Source: an uncultured Pseudokineococcus sp. (GTDB lineage Bacteria; Actinomycetota; Actinomycetes; Actinomycetales; Quadrisphaeraceae). From it: 64,000 bases of DNA. The notes beneath the pieces were generated by a model. It did not search any database. It saw only the letters and a program-made list of their open reading frames with translations, and was not told where the DNA came from. The translations under genes and the position numbers were made by a program. Below are positions 8,894 through 16,554 of this stretch, one piece after another (position 1 is the first letter of the stretch; each line of letters starts with the position of its first letter). Location: assembly GCF_947495735.1 (NCBI RefSeq), contig NZ_CANMAA010000003.1, forward strand, positions 372,001 through 436,000. Reading direction: 5' to 3'.

Positions 8894-11224
8894 TCATCCC
8901 GAGGGTCGTCCCCCGCGCGGGGCCGCCTCCGGCGCGGGGACCCTCGGCACGGCCACGCCCGCCGCGTCGTCCTCGAGCGCGCGGGCGCCGGCCGCGATGA
9001 GCAGCGGGACCATGAGCGTGGCCGCGACCGCGGGGATCGCCGTCCCCGAGTCGTTGACGGCGAAGCCGAGCAGCACGAGCACGAGCCACGACCAGAAGCC
9101 GGCGTGCAGGGCCGGGCTGCGGTCGAAGGCCCGCCGCAGCGCCGGGGGTCCCCAGGTCCCCGGCCGCAGCAGCACGAGCGCGACGAAGAGCGCGGCGATG
9201 GGCACCAGCAGCCCCTGCGGGTTGCCCGTGAGGATGCTCACGTTCGCGGAGAGCTTGCGCCCGACGACGTCGAGCGCACCGCCGTCGAGGACCGTCTCGA
9301 CGAAGCGCCCGAGGTGGGTGCGGTCGCCCGGGGGCCGCAGCCAGTCGAGGGTGGCGAGCAGGGCCATGGCGACGACCGTGCCCCCGCCGATGAGCAGGAC
9401 CCGCGACCATGTGATGCGCACGCCGGCGACCATCAGGGCCAGCACGGCGAAGGCCGGGATGATCGCGGGCGGGCCGCCGAAGTCGCTGCCCAGGCCGGGG
9501 GTCCCGTCGAGGACGGCGCAGGCCAGCCCGAGGACCACGACGACGGCGACGGCCCACCGCCGCCGCCCCTGCTGGAGCAGCCTGCTGGCGAAGGCCGTCG
9601 CCAGGAGCAGGCACCCGGTCGCGAAGAGGGCGAACGGCGGGTTGCCGAGCCCGTAGAAGCGCCCGGCGACGATGGGGTTGGGGCCCATGAGGCTGGAGAG
9701 CTGGAGCGTCGACCCGGTGACGACGTCCGCGGCCAGCACGGCCGCCGTCGTCCCCGCGACGGCGGCGAGCGGACCCAGCACGCCCCGCCGCCAGGGCCCG
9801 AGCAGGGCGAGGGCGGCGACGACGGCGGTCCACCCCGCCACGGCGACGACGAGGACCAGCGCGGAGGGGTCGGCCCGCCACCACGGCACCAGCCCGGCGA
9901 GGACGGTGGACACGGGCACCGACGCCGAGACGACCGACACCCGCCGCAGCCACGCGAGGACCCGTCGGCGGCCGTCCGGCCCGCCCCAGCGACGGCGCAG
10001 CGCGAGCACCGCCGCCCCGTAGAGGAGCAGCTGGGAGCCGTAGAGCGCGTAGAAGAAGGGCCCGACGACGGGGCGCACCTCGATGGCCGCGCGCGCCAGG
10101 TCGGTGACGGCGTCGCGCCGCTCCTGCGCGTCGAGCCCGGCCTCGACGGGGCGCACGGGGGCGCCGACGAACCCGCCGGGCCCCTCGACCCCCAGCGCGT
10201 CGAGGAGCGTCGGGGCCAGGTCGGTGGTCTGCAGGAGGCCGTCCTGCCGCGTGGAGGAGGAGCCGACGAGCGTGCCCTCGTAGCGGTCCGAGGCTCCTCC
10301 GGCCGCCGGGCCGACCGCCGCGAAGGCGCCGAGGTGGGCGGTCGAGGTGGCGTCGGCGATGCTGGCGACGACCACCGTCGCGTCGTCGTCGACGGCGGCG
10401 AGGACGGCCCCCACCCGGGCGTCCAGCTGCTCGACGGTGCTCGCGGCGCCCTCCTCGGGCACCTCGCCGTCGGGGCCGGCGTCGGCCAGGAGGCTGCCCG
10501 CGTCGACGACGACCAGCTCGGCGCCGTCCTCGAGCAGGCCGGCCACGGCGTCCCCGAGCCCGGCCGGGTCCGGGGGCCGCGGGACGTGCGGGCCGCCGAG
10601 GACGCCGTCGGACGTGGCGAGCGCGACGGCCGCCCCGGGGCCCACCGAGGCCGTCGCCGTGCCGGCGCGGGCGAGCGCGTCGCCGAGCAGCCCCAGGCGG
10701 GCGTCGTAGTCCTGCTCGGCCGCCGCGGCCTCGTAGACCGGCCAGCGCTCGACGAGGCCGTCGACCGGCTCGCGCGGGGTGCTGCAGCGGGTGAGCACCT
10801 CCTGCGGGTCGGGCTCGGGGCTGTCGCCGTCCGCCGCCTCCAGGTCCATGCCCGGGCGCGGGTCCAGGACGCGAGACCCGGAGGAGACGGCGAGCCAGCC
10901 GTCGGCCGGGCAGGCGCTGGCGGTCACGCTGCGGACGGCGACGTCGCCGACCCCCGCGTCGCGCAGCAGCGCGCCGAGCACGGGGGTGCGGGCTGGCGCC
11001 TGGGGCTCGCCGTCCGGACCGGCGCCCGCCTCGGCCTCGGACGGCACGGCCGCGCCGTCCTCGTCCACCGGCGTGACGTCGCCCCAGCGCAGCCCCGGCA
11101 CGCCCACGAGCACCACCGGGCCAGGCACCCCCGCGCGCTCCCCACCGCCGGCCGTCGCGCTCGCGGCGGCTGCGGGCGCGAAGCCCGTGAGGAGCACCAG
11201 GACGAGCGCGAGGACGACGGGCAC
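8894..11224 (-). CDS. Large membrane protein with extracellular phosphatase-like domain
   Basis: A 776-residue protein. It starts with a signal-anchor (VVLALVLVLLTGFAPAAAAS), then a domain of about 310 residues beginning VVLVGVPGLRWGDV and containing VVVDAGSLLAD and ATVVVASIAD. These beta-strand patterns are like alkaline-phosphatase/sulfatase-superfamily proteins, but the usual metal ligands are not obvious. About ten transmembrane helices fill residues 355-760. Similar proteins are widespread in actinomycetes without assigned function. GTG at 11224 is preceded at six bases by TACCCT, so it is probably leaderless. The frame stays open to 12142, but that upstream part overlaps the manganese exporter and is not coding. 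Confidence 0.75.
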   Translation of the reverse strand: MPVVLALVLVLLTGFAPAAAASATAGGGERAGVPGPVVLVGVPGLRWGDVTPVDEDGAAVPSEAEAGAGPDGEPQAPARTPVLGALLRDAGVGDVAVRSVTASACPADGWLAVSSGSRVLDPRPGMDLEAADGDSPEPDPQEVLTRCSTPREPVDGLVERWPVYEAAAAEQDYDARLGLLGDALARAGTATASVGPGAAVALATSDGVLGGPHVPRPPDPAGLGDAVAGLLEDGAELVVVDAGSLLADAGPDGEVPEEGAASTVEQLDARVGAVLAAVDDDATVVVASIADATSTAHLGAFAAVGPAAGGASDRYEGTLVGSSSTRQDGLLQTTDLAPTLLDALGVEGPGGFVGAPVRPVEAGLDAQERRDAVTDLARAAIEVRPVVGPFFYALYGSQLLLYGAAVLALRRRWGGPDGRRRVLAWLRRVSVVSASVPVSTVLAGLVPWWRADPSALVLVVAVAGWTAVVAALALLGPWRRGVLGPLAAVAGTTAAVLAADVVTGSTLQLSSLMGPNPIVAGRFYGLGNPPFALFATGCLLLATAFASRLLQQGRRRWAVAVVVVLGLACAVLDGTPGLGSDFGGPPAIIPAFAVLALMVAGVRITWSRVLLIGGGTVVAMALLATLDWLRPPGDRTHLGRFVETVLDGGALDVVGRKLSANVSILTGNPQGLLVPIAALFVALVLLRPGTWGPPALRRAFDRSPALHAGFWSWLVLVLLGFAVNDSGTAIPAVAATLMVPLLIAAGARALEDDAAGVAVPRVPAPEAAPRGGRPSG

Positions 11225-11317
11225 CCGGCGAGGGTAGGGCGCCGCCCTGGGCCGGCCCTGGACGCGGGAGCAGCGCGCGCCCGCCGTCGACCGGCGGTGC
11301 GGTACCGTCGGCGCGTT

Positions 11318-11450
11318 CACGAAGGGGAGTAGCCCCCAACCGCGGCGTCGACACACTGGCCGCACCCGCCCTGCGGGTGCACCCGGTGCCGCGGACCCGA
11401 GCGGATGCCGAGAGGCGTCCGGTGCGGGTGGGCGAGACCTTCGGCCGCGC
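11318..11450 (+). promoter_or_regulatory. yybP-ykoY (manganese) riboswitch
   Basis: The leader carries the hallmark pieces of the yybP-ykoY aptamer in order: GAAGGGGAGTAGC at 11321-11333, CGTCGACACACTGGC near 11346 (conserved CGTCAACATACT-type loop), a GC-rich stem around 11361-11384, and GGGCGAGACCTTCGGCC at 11430-11446 matching the conserved GAGACCTT closing segment. TACCGT at 11303-11308 gives a promoter just upstream. This class senses Mn(II) and commonly controls manganese exporters such as the one that follows at 11522. About 70 bases separate the aptamer from the start codon, room for an expression platform. Confidence 0.85.
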
Positions 11451-11521
11451 ACGCCCGCCGTGCGCCCGCCGGAGGCGCCCCCGCGCAGCCGGTCGGCGCG
11501 CGCCTGCCCCCTCGAGGACCC

Positions 11522-12118
11522 GTGGACCAGCTGCTCGTCTCGACCGCCGTCGGCTTCGGCGTCATCTTCGCCGCCGAGCTCGGCGACAAGTCCCAGCTCA
11601 TGGCGCTCACCTTCGCCACGCGCTACCGGCCCTGGCCGATCATCGCCGCGATCACCGTGGCGACGGGCGCGGTGCACCTCGCCTCCGTGGTGCTCGGCGC
11701 CGCCGTCGGCGCCGCGCTGCCGACGACGGCCGTCGCCGTGGCGGCGGGCCTGGCCTTCATCGGCTTCGGCGTCTGGACCTTCCGCGGCGACTCCCTCGAC
11801 GAGGACGAGGAGGAGAGGGCCTCCCGCACCGGTCGGTCGGTCTTCGTCACCGTCGCCGTGGCCTTCGTCCTCGCCGAGCTCGGCGACAAGACGATGCTCG
11901 CCACCGTCACCCTCGCCGCCCGCGACGAGAGCTTCTGGGAGTACGCGGGGACGTGGCTCGGCTCCACGGTCGGGATGGTCGCGGCCGACGCCCTGGCCAT
12001 CGTGCTCGGCTACCACCTCGGACGGCGCCTGCCCGAGCGGGCCGTCGCCCTCGGCGCCGGGGCGCTCTTCGTCCTCATCGGGGTCTGGCTGCTCGTCGAC
12101 GCCCTCCTCCTGGGCTGA
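11522..12118 (+). CDS. GDT1/TMEM165-family manganese exporter
   Basis: A 198-residue membrane protein with two homologous halves of three helices each. Each half carries the diagnostic metal motif: AELGDKSQL near residue 19 and AELGDKTML near residue 119. Family members exchange Mn(II) or Ca(II) for protons and protect from manganese excess. An acidic stretch (DEDEEE) lies in the loop between halves. The GTG at 11522 has GAGGA upstream and begins exactly at the family N-terminus. The yybP-ykoY riboswitch in the leader supports a manganese role strongly. Confidence 0.9.
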   Translation: MDQLLVSTAVGFGVIFAAELGDKSQLMALTFATRYRPWPIIAAITVATGAVHLASVVLGAAVGAALPTTAVAVAAGLAFIGFGVWTFRGDSLDEDEEERASRTGRSVFVTVAVAFVLAELGDKTMLATVTLAARDESFWEYAGTWLGSTVGMVAADALAIVLGYHLGRRLPERAVALGAGALFVLIGVWLLVDALLLG

Positions 12119-12214
12119 GCCGCTCCCGAGCCGGACCGCCACCCGTCCGAGCCGCTACCCGTCCGAGCCGCTCCTGGGCCGAGCCGCGCGACGACCCGGA
12201 GGGGCTCCCGGGGC

Positions 12215-13042
12215 TCAGCCCGCGCGCGCCGACCGCCGCGCCCTCGCGGCGGCGCCGGCTCCCACCACCACGACCGCCGCGAGCGCGGCCGCGACGACGA
12301 CCGGGAACGAGGAGTCCTCGCCGGACGCGCGGCCGACCGCCACCCAGGCCAGGCCCCACGCCAGCGAGAGGGCCGGGGCGAGCCGGCCGGTCGAGAGGCA
12401 GACCACGACGCCGACCGCCGTCGCCACCGCGAGGACGACGACGGCCCAGGCGCTCTCCCCCAGGCCCAGCCCGCCGACGCCGAGCTGCACCAGCCACGCC
12501 GCGACGTCCGCCACCGTCGCGACGAGCACCCAGCCCAGGTAGAGGCCGGCCGTGCCGTCCACCACCAGCGCCTCGAGCCACCCGCGCGGGGCGGTGCGCG
12601 AGAGCCGCGCGAGGACGACGCCGAGGACGGCCGCCAGGGCGGCGATGACCAGGACGCTGAGGCCGACGGACCCGGCCTGCACCACCACGATCCACGCGGC
12701 GTTGAGCAGCAGGGACGCGACCACCCACCAGCCGACGGCCCGCTGCCTCGCGTCCTGCGGGCGGGCCGCGACGAGCTGCCAGACGCCGAGCGCGAGCAGC
12801 CCCGCGTAGATCACCCCCCAGATCGAGAAGGCCGGGCCCGCCGGCGCGACGAGGCTCGACGTCGCCGAGAGCGCGCCGTCCGCGGCCTCGTCGATCGGGG
12901 TGCCCCCGAGGGCGCCCGAGCCGATCGTCGAGACGACCAGCGCCACGACCGCGCTGACGAGCACGGCCCCCTGCCGGACGCGGTCGCGCCCCGTCGCGGC
13001 GCCCGCCGACGTCGCGCTCCTTCCGCCACTGAATGTCTCCAT
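12215..13042 (-). CDS. TspO/MBR-related tryptophan-rich membrane protein
   Basis: A 275-residue protein with seven to eight predicted helices. FSIWGVIYAGLLALGVWQ and LLNAAWIVVVQAGSVGLSVL resemble the tryptophan-rich helices of TspO-like (tetrapyrrole-binding) proteins, here in the longer version common in actinobacteria. The ATG at 13042 is preceded at seven bases by TAGTGT, so the mRNA is leaderless. The start codon itself lies inside a perfect inverted repeat (13034-13052) that is probably the operator of the divergent MarR protein. The natural ligand is unknown. Confidence 0.75.
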   Translation of the reverse strand: METFSGGRSATSAGAATGRDRVRQGAVLVSAVVALVVSTIGSGALGGTPIDEAADGALSATSSLVAPAGPAFSIWGVIYAGLLALGVWQLVAARPQDARQRAVGWWVVASLLLNAAWIVVVQAGSVGLSVLVIAALAAVLGVVLARLSRTAPRGWLEALVVDGTAGLYLGWVLVATVADVAAWLVQLGVGGLGLGESAWAVVVLAVATAVGVVVCLSTGRLAPALSLAWGLAWVAVGRASGEDSSFPVVVAAALAAVVVVGAGAAARARRSARAG

Positions 13043-13052
13043 GGTGGAGACA
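13034..13052. promoter_or_regulatory. Operator between tspO-like and marR genes
   Basis: TGTCTCCATGGTGGAGACA has perfect 7-bp arms (TGTCTCC/GGAGACA) around a 5-bp centre. It covers the start codon of the leftward gene, overlaps its -10 (complement of 13050-13055) and abuts the likely rightward -10 TACGCT (13054-13059). A dimeric MarR regulator binding here would block both promoters. Confidence 0.75.
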
Positions 13053-13108
13053 CTACGCTGAGGCCCGCGCTCCCGCTTCCGGTGCGGGGCGAGGGAGGGG
13101 GCGTCGGC

Positions 13109-13633
13109 GTGGGCGAGCAGCGGCCCGGGGCCCGAGAGGACGCCGCCGGCGTGACGGGCGACGACGCGCGCGCGTCGACGCTGCGGGTCCTGCAGGCGCT
13201 GCAACGGGTGACGACCGAGACCGACCGCTACGTGGAGCAGGTCGGGGCGGCGCACGCCACGGCGCGCACGGACCTGTCCGCGGTGGCGGCCGTCGTCGAG
13301 GCCGAGGGCCGCGGGGACGAGCACAGCCCCGGCAGCCTGGGCCGCCACCTGAACCTCAGCTCCCCCGCCACCTCGGCGCTGCTCGACCGCCTCGAGCGCG
13401 CCGGCCACGTGCGCCGGGTGCGCAGCACGACCGACCGGCGGCGCGTCGTGGTCGAGGTGACCGACACCGCCCGCGACCTCGGGCGGTCGGTGTTCACCCC
13501 CCTGGCGTCCGAGCTCGCGGGGGTCCTCGACGGCTACGACGCGCAGGAGCGCGCGCTGCTGGAGCGCTTCCTCGGCGAGGCCGGCGACGCGATCGACCGC
13601 AGCCGCCGCCGCGGAGCCCGGCGCGGGAGCTGA
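13109..13633 (+). CDS. MarR-family transcriptional regulator
   Basis: A 174-residue winged-helix protein. The recognition region GSLGRHLNLSSPATSALLDR and the wing HVRRVRSTTDRRRVVVEVT are typical MarR elements; the flanking helices form the dimer interface. It diverges from the TspO-like gene and most likely represses both from the palindrome at 13034-13052. I chose the GTG at 13109, which has GAGGGAGG about ten bases upstream; in-frame GTGs at 13082 and 13151 are possible. The ligand cannot be predicted. Confidence 0.85.
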   Translation: MGEQRPGAREDAAGVTGDDARASTLRVLQALQRVTTETDRYVEQVGAAHATARTDLSAVAAVVEAEGRGDEHSPGSLGRHLNLSSPATSALLDRLERAGHVRRVRSTTDRRRVVVEVTDTARDLGRSVFTPLASELAGVLDGYDAQERALLERFLGEAGDAIDRSRRRGARRGS

Positions 13634-13834
13634 CGGGCCGTCCGGGGGCCGCCCGGCCCGGCCCGCCGGCGCTGCCGCGCGCCGAGGACGCCGGACCACC
13701 CGTCCCGGTGGTCCGTCCACGGGCCCGCCCCGCGGCGACGCGCCCTCCGCCACACTGTCGGCCGCGCGCCGGTACCGGTGCGCGGCCCCGCCAGCACGGC
13801 GGGGAGGCCGACGACGCACGGGAGCCCGGGACGC

Positions 13835-15484
13835 ATGGAACTCGCAGTGGGAACGCTCATCGCCCTGGTGCTGGTGGGGGTGCTGCTCGTCGTCCTCCTG
13901 GTGGTGGCCGTCACGGCGGTGGGGCGCTACAAGATCGCCAACCCCTCCGAGGCACTGGTCGTCGTGGGCCGCAAGGGCGGCAAGCCCGTGCTCAACCCCG
14001 AGACCGGCGAGTCCTCCATGGACCTCTCCGGCCAGCGCGTCGTCATGGGCGGCGGCGTCTTCGTCAAGCCCTTCGTCGAGCAGGCCTACGCCCTCTCCCT
14101 GGCCTCCCGCTCCATCCGGGTGCAGATCCGGGGCGCGGTGTCGCAGCAGGGCATCCGCCTGAACCTCGACGCCGTGGCCATCGTCAAGGTCGGCGGCACG
14201 GAGAGCAACGTGCGCGCGGCCGCCCAGCGGTTCCTGCACCAGCAGGACGAGATCGAGTCCTTCACGCAGGAGGTCCTCGCCGGCTCGCTGCGCTCCATCG
14301 TCGGCACGCTGACGGTCGACGAGATCATCCGCGACCGCGCCGCCTTCGCGCGCCAGGTCGCCGACGAGTCGGTCACCTCGCTCAACAACCAGGGCCTGGT
14401 GCTCGACACCTTCCAGATCCAGGACGTCTCCGACGACAGCAACTACCTGCGCGACCTCGGCCGCCCCGAGGCCGCCGCCGCCGCCCGCAACGCCGCCATC
14501 GCCGAGGCCGACGCCCAGCGCGAGTCCTCCCAGCGCGGGGCGCAGGCCCAGCAGCTCGTCGCCGAGGCCGAGCGCGACCTCGCGCTCCGCCAGGCGAGCT
14601 TCCGCGCCGACACCGACCGGGCGCAGGCCGAGGCGGAGGCCGCGGGCTCGCTCGCGAAGGCCGCGCAGGACCAGGAGGTCCTCACGGTGCAGGAGCGGGT
14701 CGCCCAGCGGCAGGCCACGCTCACCGAGACCCAGCTCGACACCGACGTGCGCAAGCCCGCCGACGCCGCCCGCTACAAGACCGAGCAGGAGGCCCAGGCC
14801 CGCCGCAGCGCGGTGCAGTACGAGGCCGAGGGCCGCGCGGCGTCCTCCGTGGCGGACGCGCAGGCGGCCGCCGAGCGCACCCGCCTGTCCGCCGACGCCG
14901 ACGCCCAGCGCCTGAGCATCAGCGCCGAGGCCGAGGCCCGCGCCGTCCGCCTCGCCGCGGAGGCCGAGCTCGCCCGGCGCACCGCGCAGGCCGACGCGCA
15001 GCGCCTGGAGGGCGAGGCCGAGGCCGCCGCCACCGAGGCGCGCGGTCGCGCGGAGGCCGCCAACCTCGCCGCCCGGGGCCGGGCGGAGGCCGCGGCCCGC
15101 CGCGAGTCGGCCGAGGCCTTCGCCAGCTACGGCGAGGCCGCCCGCCTGCAGATGGTCGTGGACGTGCTCCCCGCGATGGCCGAGGCGCTGGCCAGGCCCC
15201 TCGGGTCCATCGACGACCTCACCGTCATCTCCAACGACGGCGCCGGCGCGCTCTCGCGCTCGGTCGCGGGCAACCTGCACGAGACCCTCGAGACCGTGCG
15301 CCGCACCACCGGCGTCGACGTGCTGGGCCTGCTGCAGGGCGCGACCGGCGGGGACGGCGACCGCGGGAGCCGCTCCCCGGCGCGGCGGGAGCCGGCCCCC
15401 GCCGGCGCGAGCCCCGCGGGCGGCGCCGCGCCCGGCGGCTTCGGCGCCGGCGACGAGGGCGGCTCGGAGGACGGCCGGCGGTGA
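13835..15484 (+). CDS. Flotillin-like SPFH membrane protein
   Basis: A 549-residue protein. An N-terminal membrane helix (residues 5-30) is followed by an SPFH/band-7 domain to about residue 200 (IANPSEALVVVGRKGG, SQQGIRLNLDAVAIVKVGG, SLRSIVGTLTVDEIIRDRA) and then a coiled region of about 230 residues dominated by Ala-Glu-Ala and Arg, as in flotillin/YuaG/FloT. Bacterial flotillins oligomerise into membrane microdomains that organise signalling and secretion. The C-terminal 60 residues are Gly/Pro/Arg-rich. The ATG has GGAG upstream. The next gene overlaps its stop, so the two are co-translated. Confidence 0.9.
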   Translation: MELAVGTLIALVLVGVLLVVLLVVAVTAVGRYKIANPSEALVVVGRKGGKPVLNPETGESSMDLSGQRVVMGGGVFVKPFVEQAYALSLASRSIRVQIRGAVSQQGIRLNLDAVAIVKVGGTESNVRAAAQRFLHQQDEIESFTQEVLAGSLRSIVGTLTVDEIIRDRAAFARQVADESVTSLNNQGLVLDTFQIQDVSDDSNYLRDLGRPEAAAAARNAAIAEADAQRESSQRGAQAQQLVAEAERDLALRQASFRADTDRAQAEAEAAGSLAKAAQDQEVLTVQERVAQRQATLTETQLDTDVRKPADAARYKTEQEAQARRSAVQYEAEGRAASSVADAQAAAERTRLSADADAQRLSISAEAEARAVRLAAEAELARRTAQADAQRLEGEAEAAATEARGRAEAANLAARGRAEAAARRESAEAFASYGEAARLQMVVDVLPAMAEALARPLGSIDDLTVISNDGAGALSRSVAGNLHETLETVRRTTGVDVLGLLQGATGGDGDRGSRSPARREPAPAGASPAGGAAPGGFGAGDEGGSEDGRR

Positions 15485-16443
15485 GCGGGGCCGCCCGCCG
15501 CTACGGCTACCTGGGCCCCGAGGGCACCTTCACGGACGCCGCGCTGGGGGGCGCGCTGGCGGCCCGCGGCGAGCCCGGCGCCGAGCGCGTGCCCCTGCCG
15601 AGCGTCGACGCGGCCCTCTCGGCGGTGCGCGCCGGCGACCTGGACGCCGCCATGGTGCCGATGGAGAACTCCGTCGAGGGCGGCGTGCCCGCCACCCTCG
15701 ACGGCCTCGCCGGCGGCGAGCCGCTCGTCGTGGTGGCCGAGGCGCTCGTCCCGGTGGCCTTCGTCCTGGCCGCGCGGGCGGGCACGCGCCGCGAGGACGT
15801 CCGGGTGGTCAGCACCCACACCCACGCCCAGGCCCAGTGCCGCGGCTGGCTCGCCGAGCACCTCCCGGCGGCCGGCTACGTCCCGAGCTCCTCGACGGCG
15901 GCCGCGGCCGCGGGGCTGGCCCCCGACGCCCCGGTCGCGGGCTACGAGGCGGCGCTCTGCGCGGAGGTCGCGGCCGAGCGCTACGGGCTGGAGGTGCTGG
16001 CGCGCGACGTCGGCGACACGGCGGGCGCCGTCACCCGGTTCGTCCTCGTGGGGCGCCCGACCGCCCCGCCACCGCCCACGGGCGCCGACCGGACGAGCGT
16101 CATCGCCTTCCAGCCCGAGGACCACCCCGGCATGCTGCTGGAGCTGCTCGAGCAGTTCTCCTCCCGCGGGGTGAACCTCACGCGCATCGAGTCCCGGCCC
16201 ACCGGTGACGCCCTGGGCCGCTACTGCTTCGCCATCGACGCCGAGGGGCACGTCGAGGACGCGCGCGTCGCGGAGGCGCTCCTCGGCCTGCACCGGTTCT
16301 GCGCCCAGGTGCGCTTCCTCGGGTCCTACCCGCGGGCCGACGGCCTGCCCGTGGTCGTCCGCCCCGGCACCGAGGACGGCGCCTTCGCCGACGCCCACGC
16401 CTGGCTCGACGCCGTGCGCGCGGGGCGGACGCCGCCCGCCTGA
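15481..16443 (+). CDS. pheA: Prephenate dehydratase
   Basis: A 320-residue enzyme that converts prephenate to phenylpyruvate in phenylalanine biosynthesis. The catalytic domain begins GYLGPEGTFTDAAL, with VPMENSVEGGV in the substrate site and the family TRFVLVG segment containing the key Thr. A C-terminal ACT domain (SVIAFQPEDHPGMLLELLEQ, ESRPTGD) binds phenylalanine for feedback control. There is no chorismate mutase domain, as usual in actinobacteria. Its GTG overlaps the flotillin stop (GTGA), an unexpected pairing of membrane scaffold and amino-acid enzyme. Confidence 0.93.
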   Translation: MSGAARRYGYLGPEGTFTDAALGGALAARGEPGAERVPLPSVDAALSAVRAGDLDAAMVPMENSVEGGVPATLDGLAGGEPLVVVAEALVPVAFVLAARAGTRREDVRVVSTHTHAQAQCRGWLAEHLPAAGYVPSSSTAAAAAGLAPDAPVAGYEAALCAEVAAERYGLEVLARDVGDTAGAVTRFVLVGRPTAPPPPTGADRTSVIAFQPEDHPGMLLELLEQFSSRGVNLTRIESRPTGDALGRYCFAIDAEGHVEDARVAEALLGLHRFCAQVRFLGSYPRADGLPVVVRPGTEDGAFADAHAWLDAVRAGRTPPA

Positions 16444-16554
16444 GCCGCGGTCCGTCCGTCCGTCCGGGGGAGGCTGCACGGGGACCACCCGGACGGGCGG
16501 CGGGACGGGCGCGGGACGGGCGGCCCGTCGGGGCCCTCTCGTACTATCTGCGCC

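Noticed and set aside
8894-12142. A leftward frame of 1082 codons
   Set aside because: Only the part from 11224 onward has a signal peptide and domain; the upstream part lies antisense to the riboswitch and manganese exporter.
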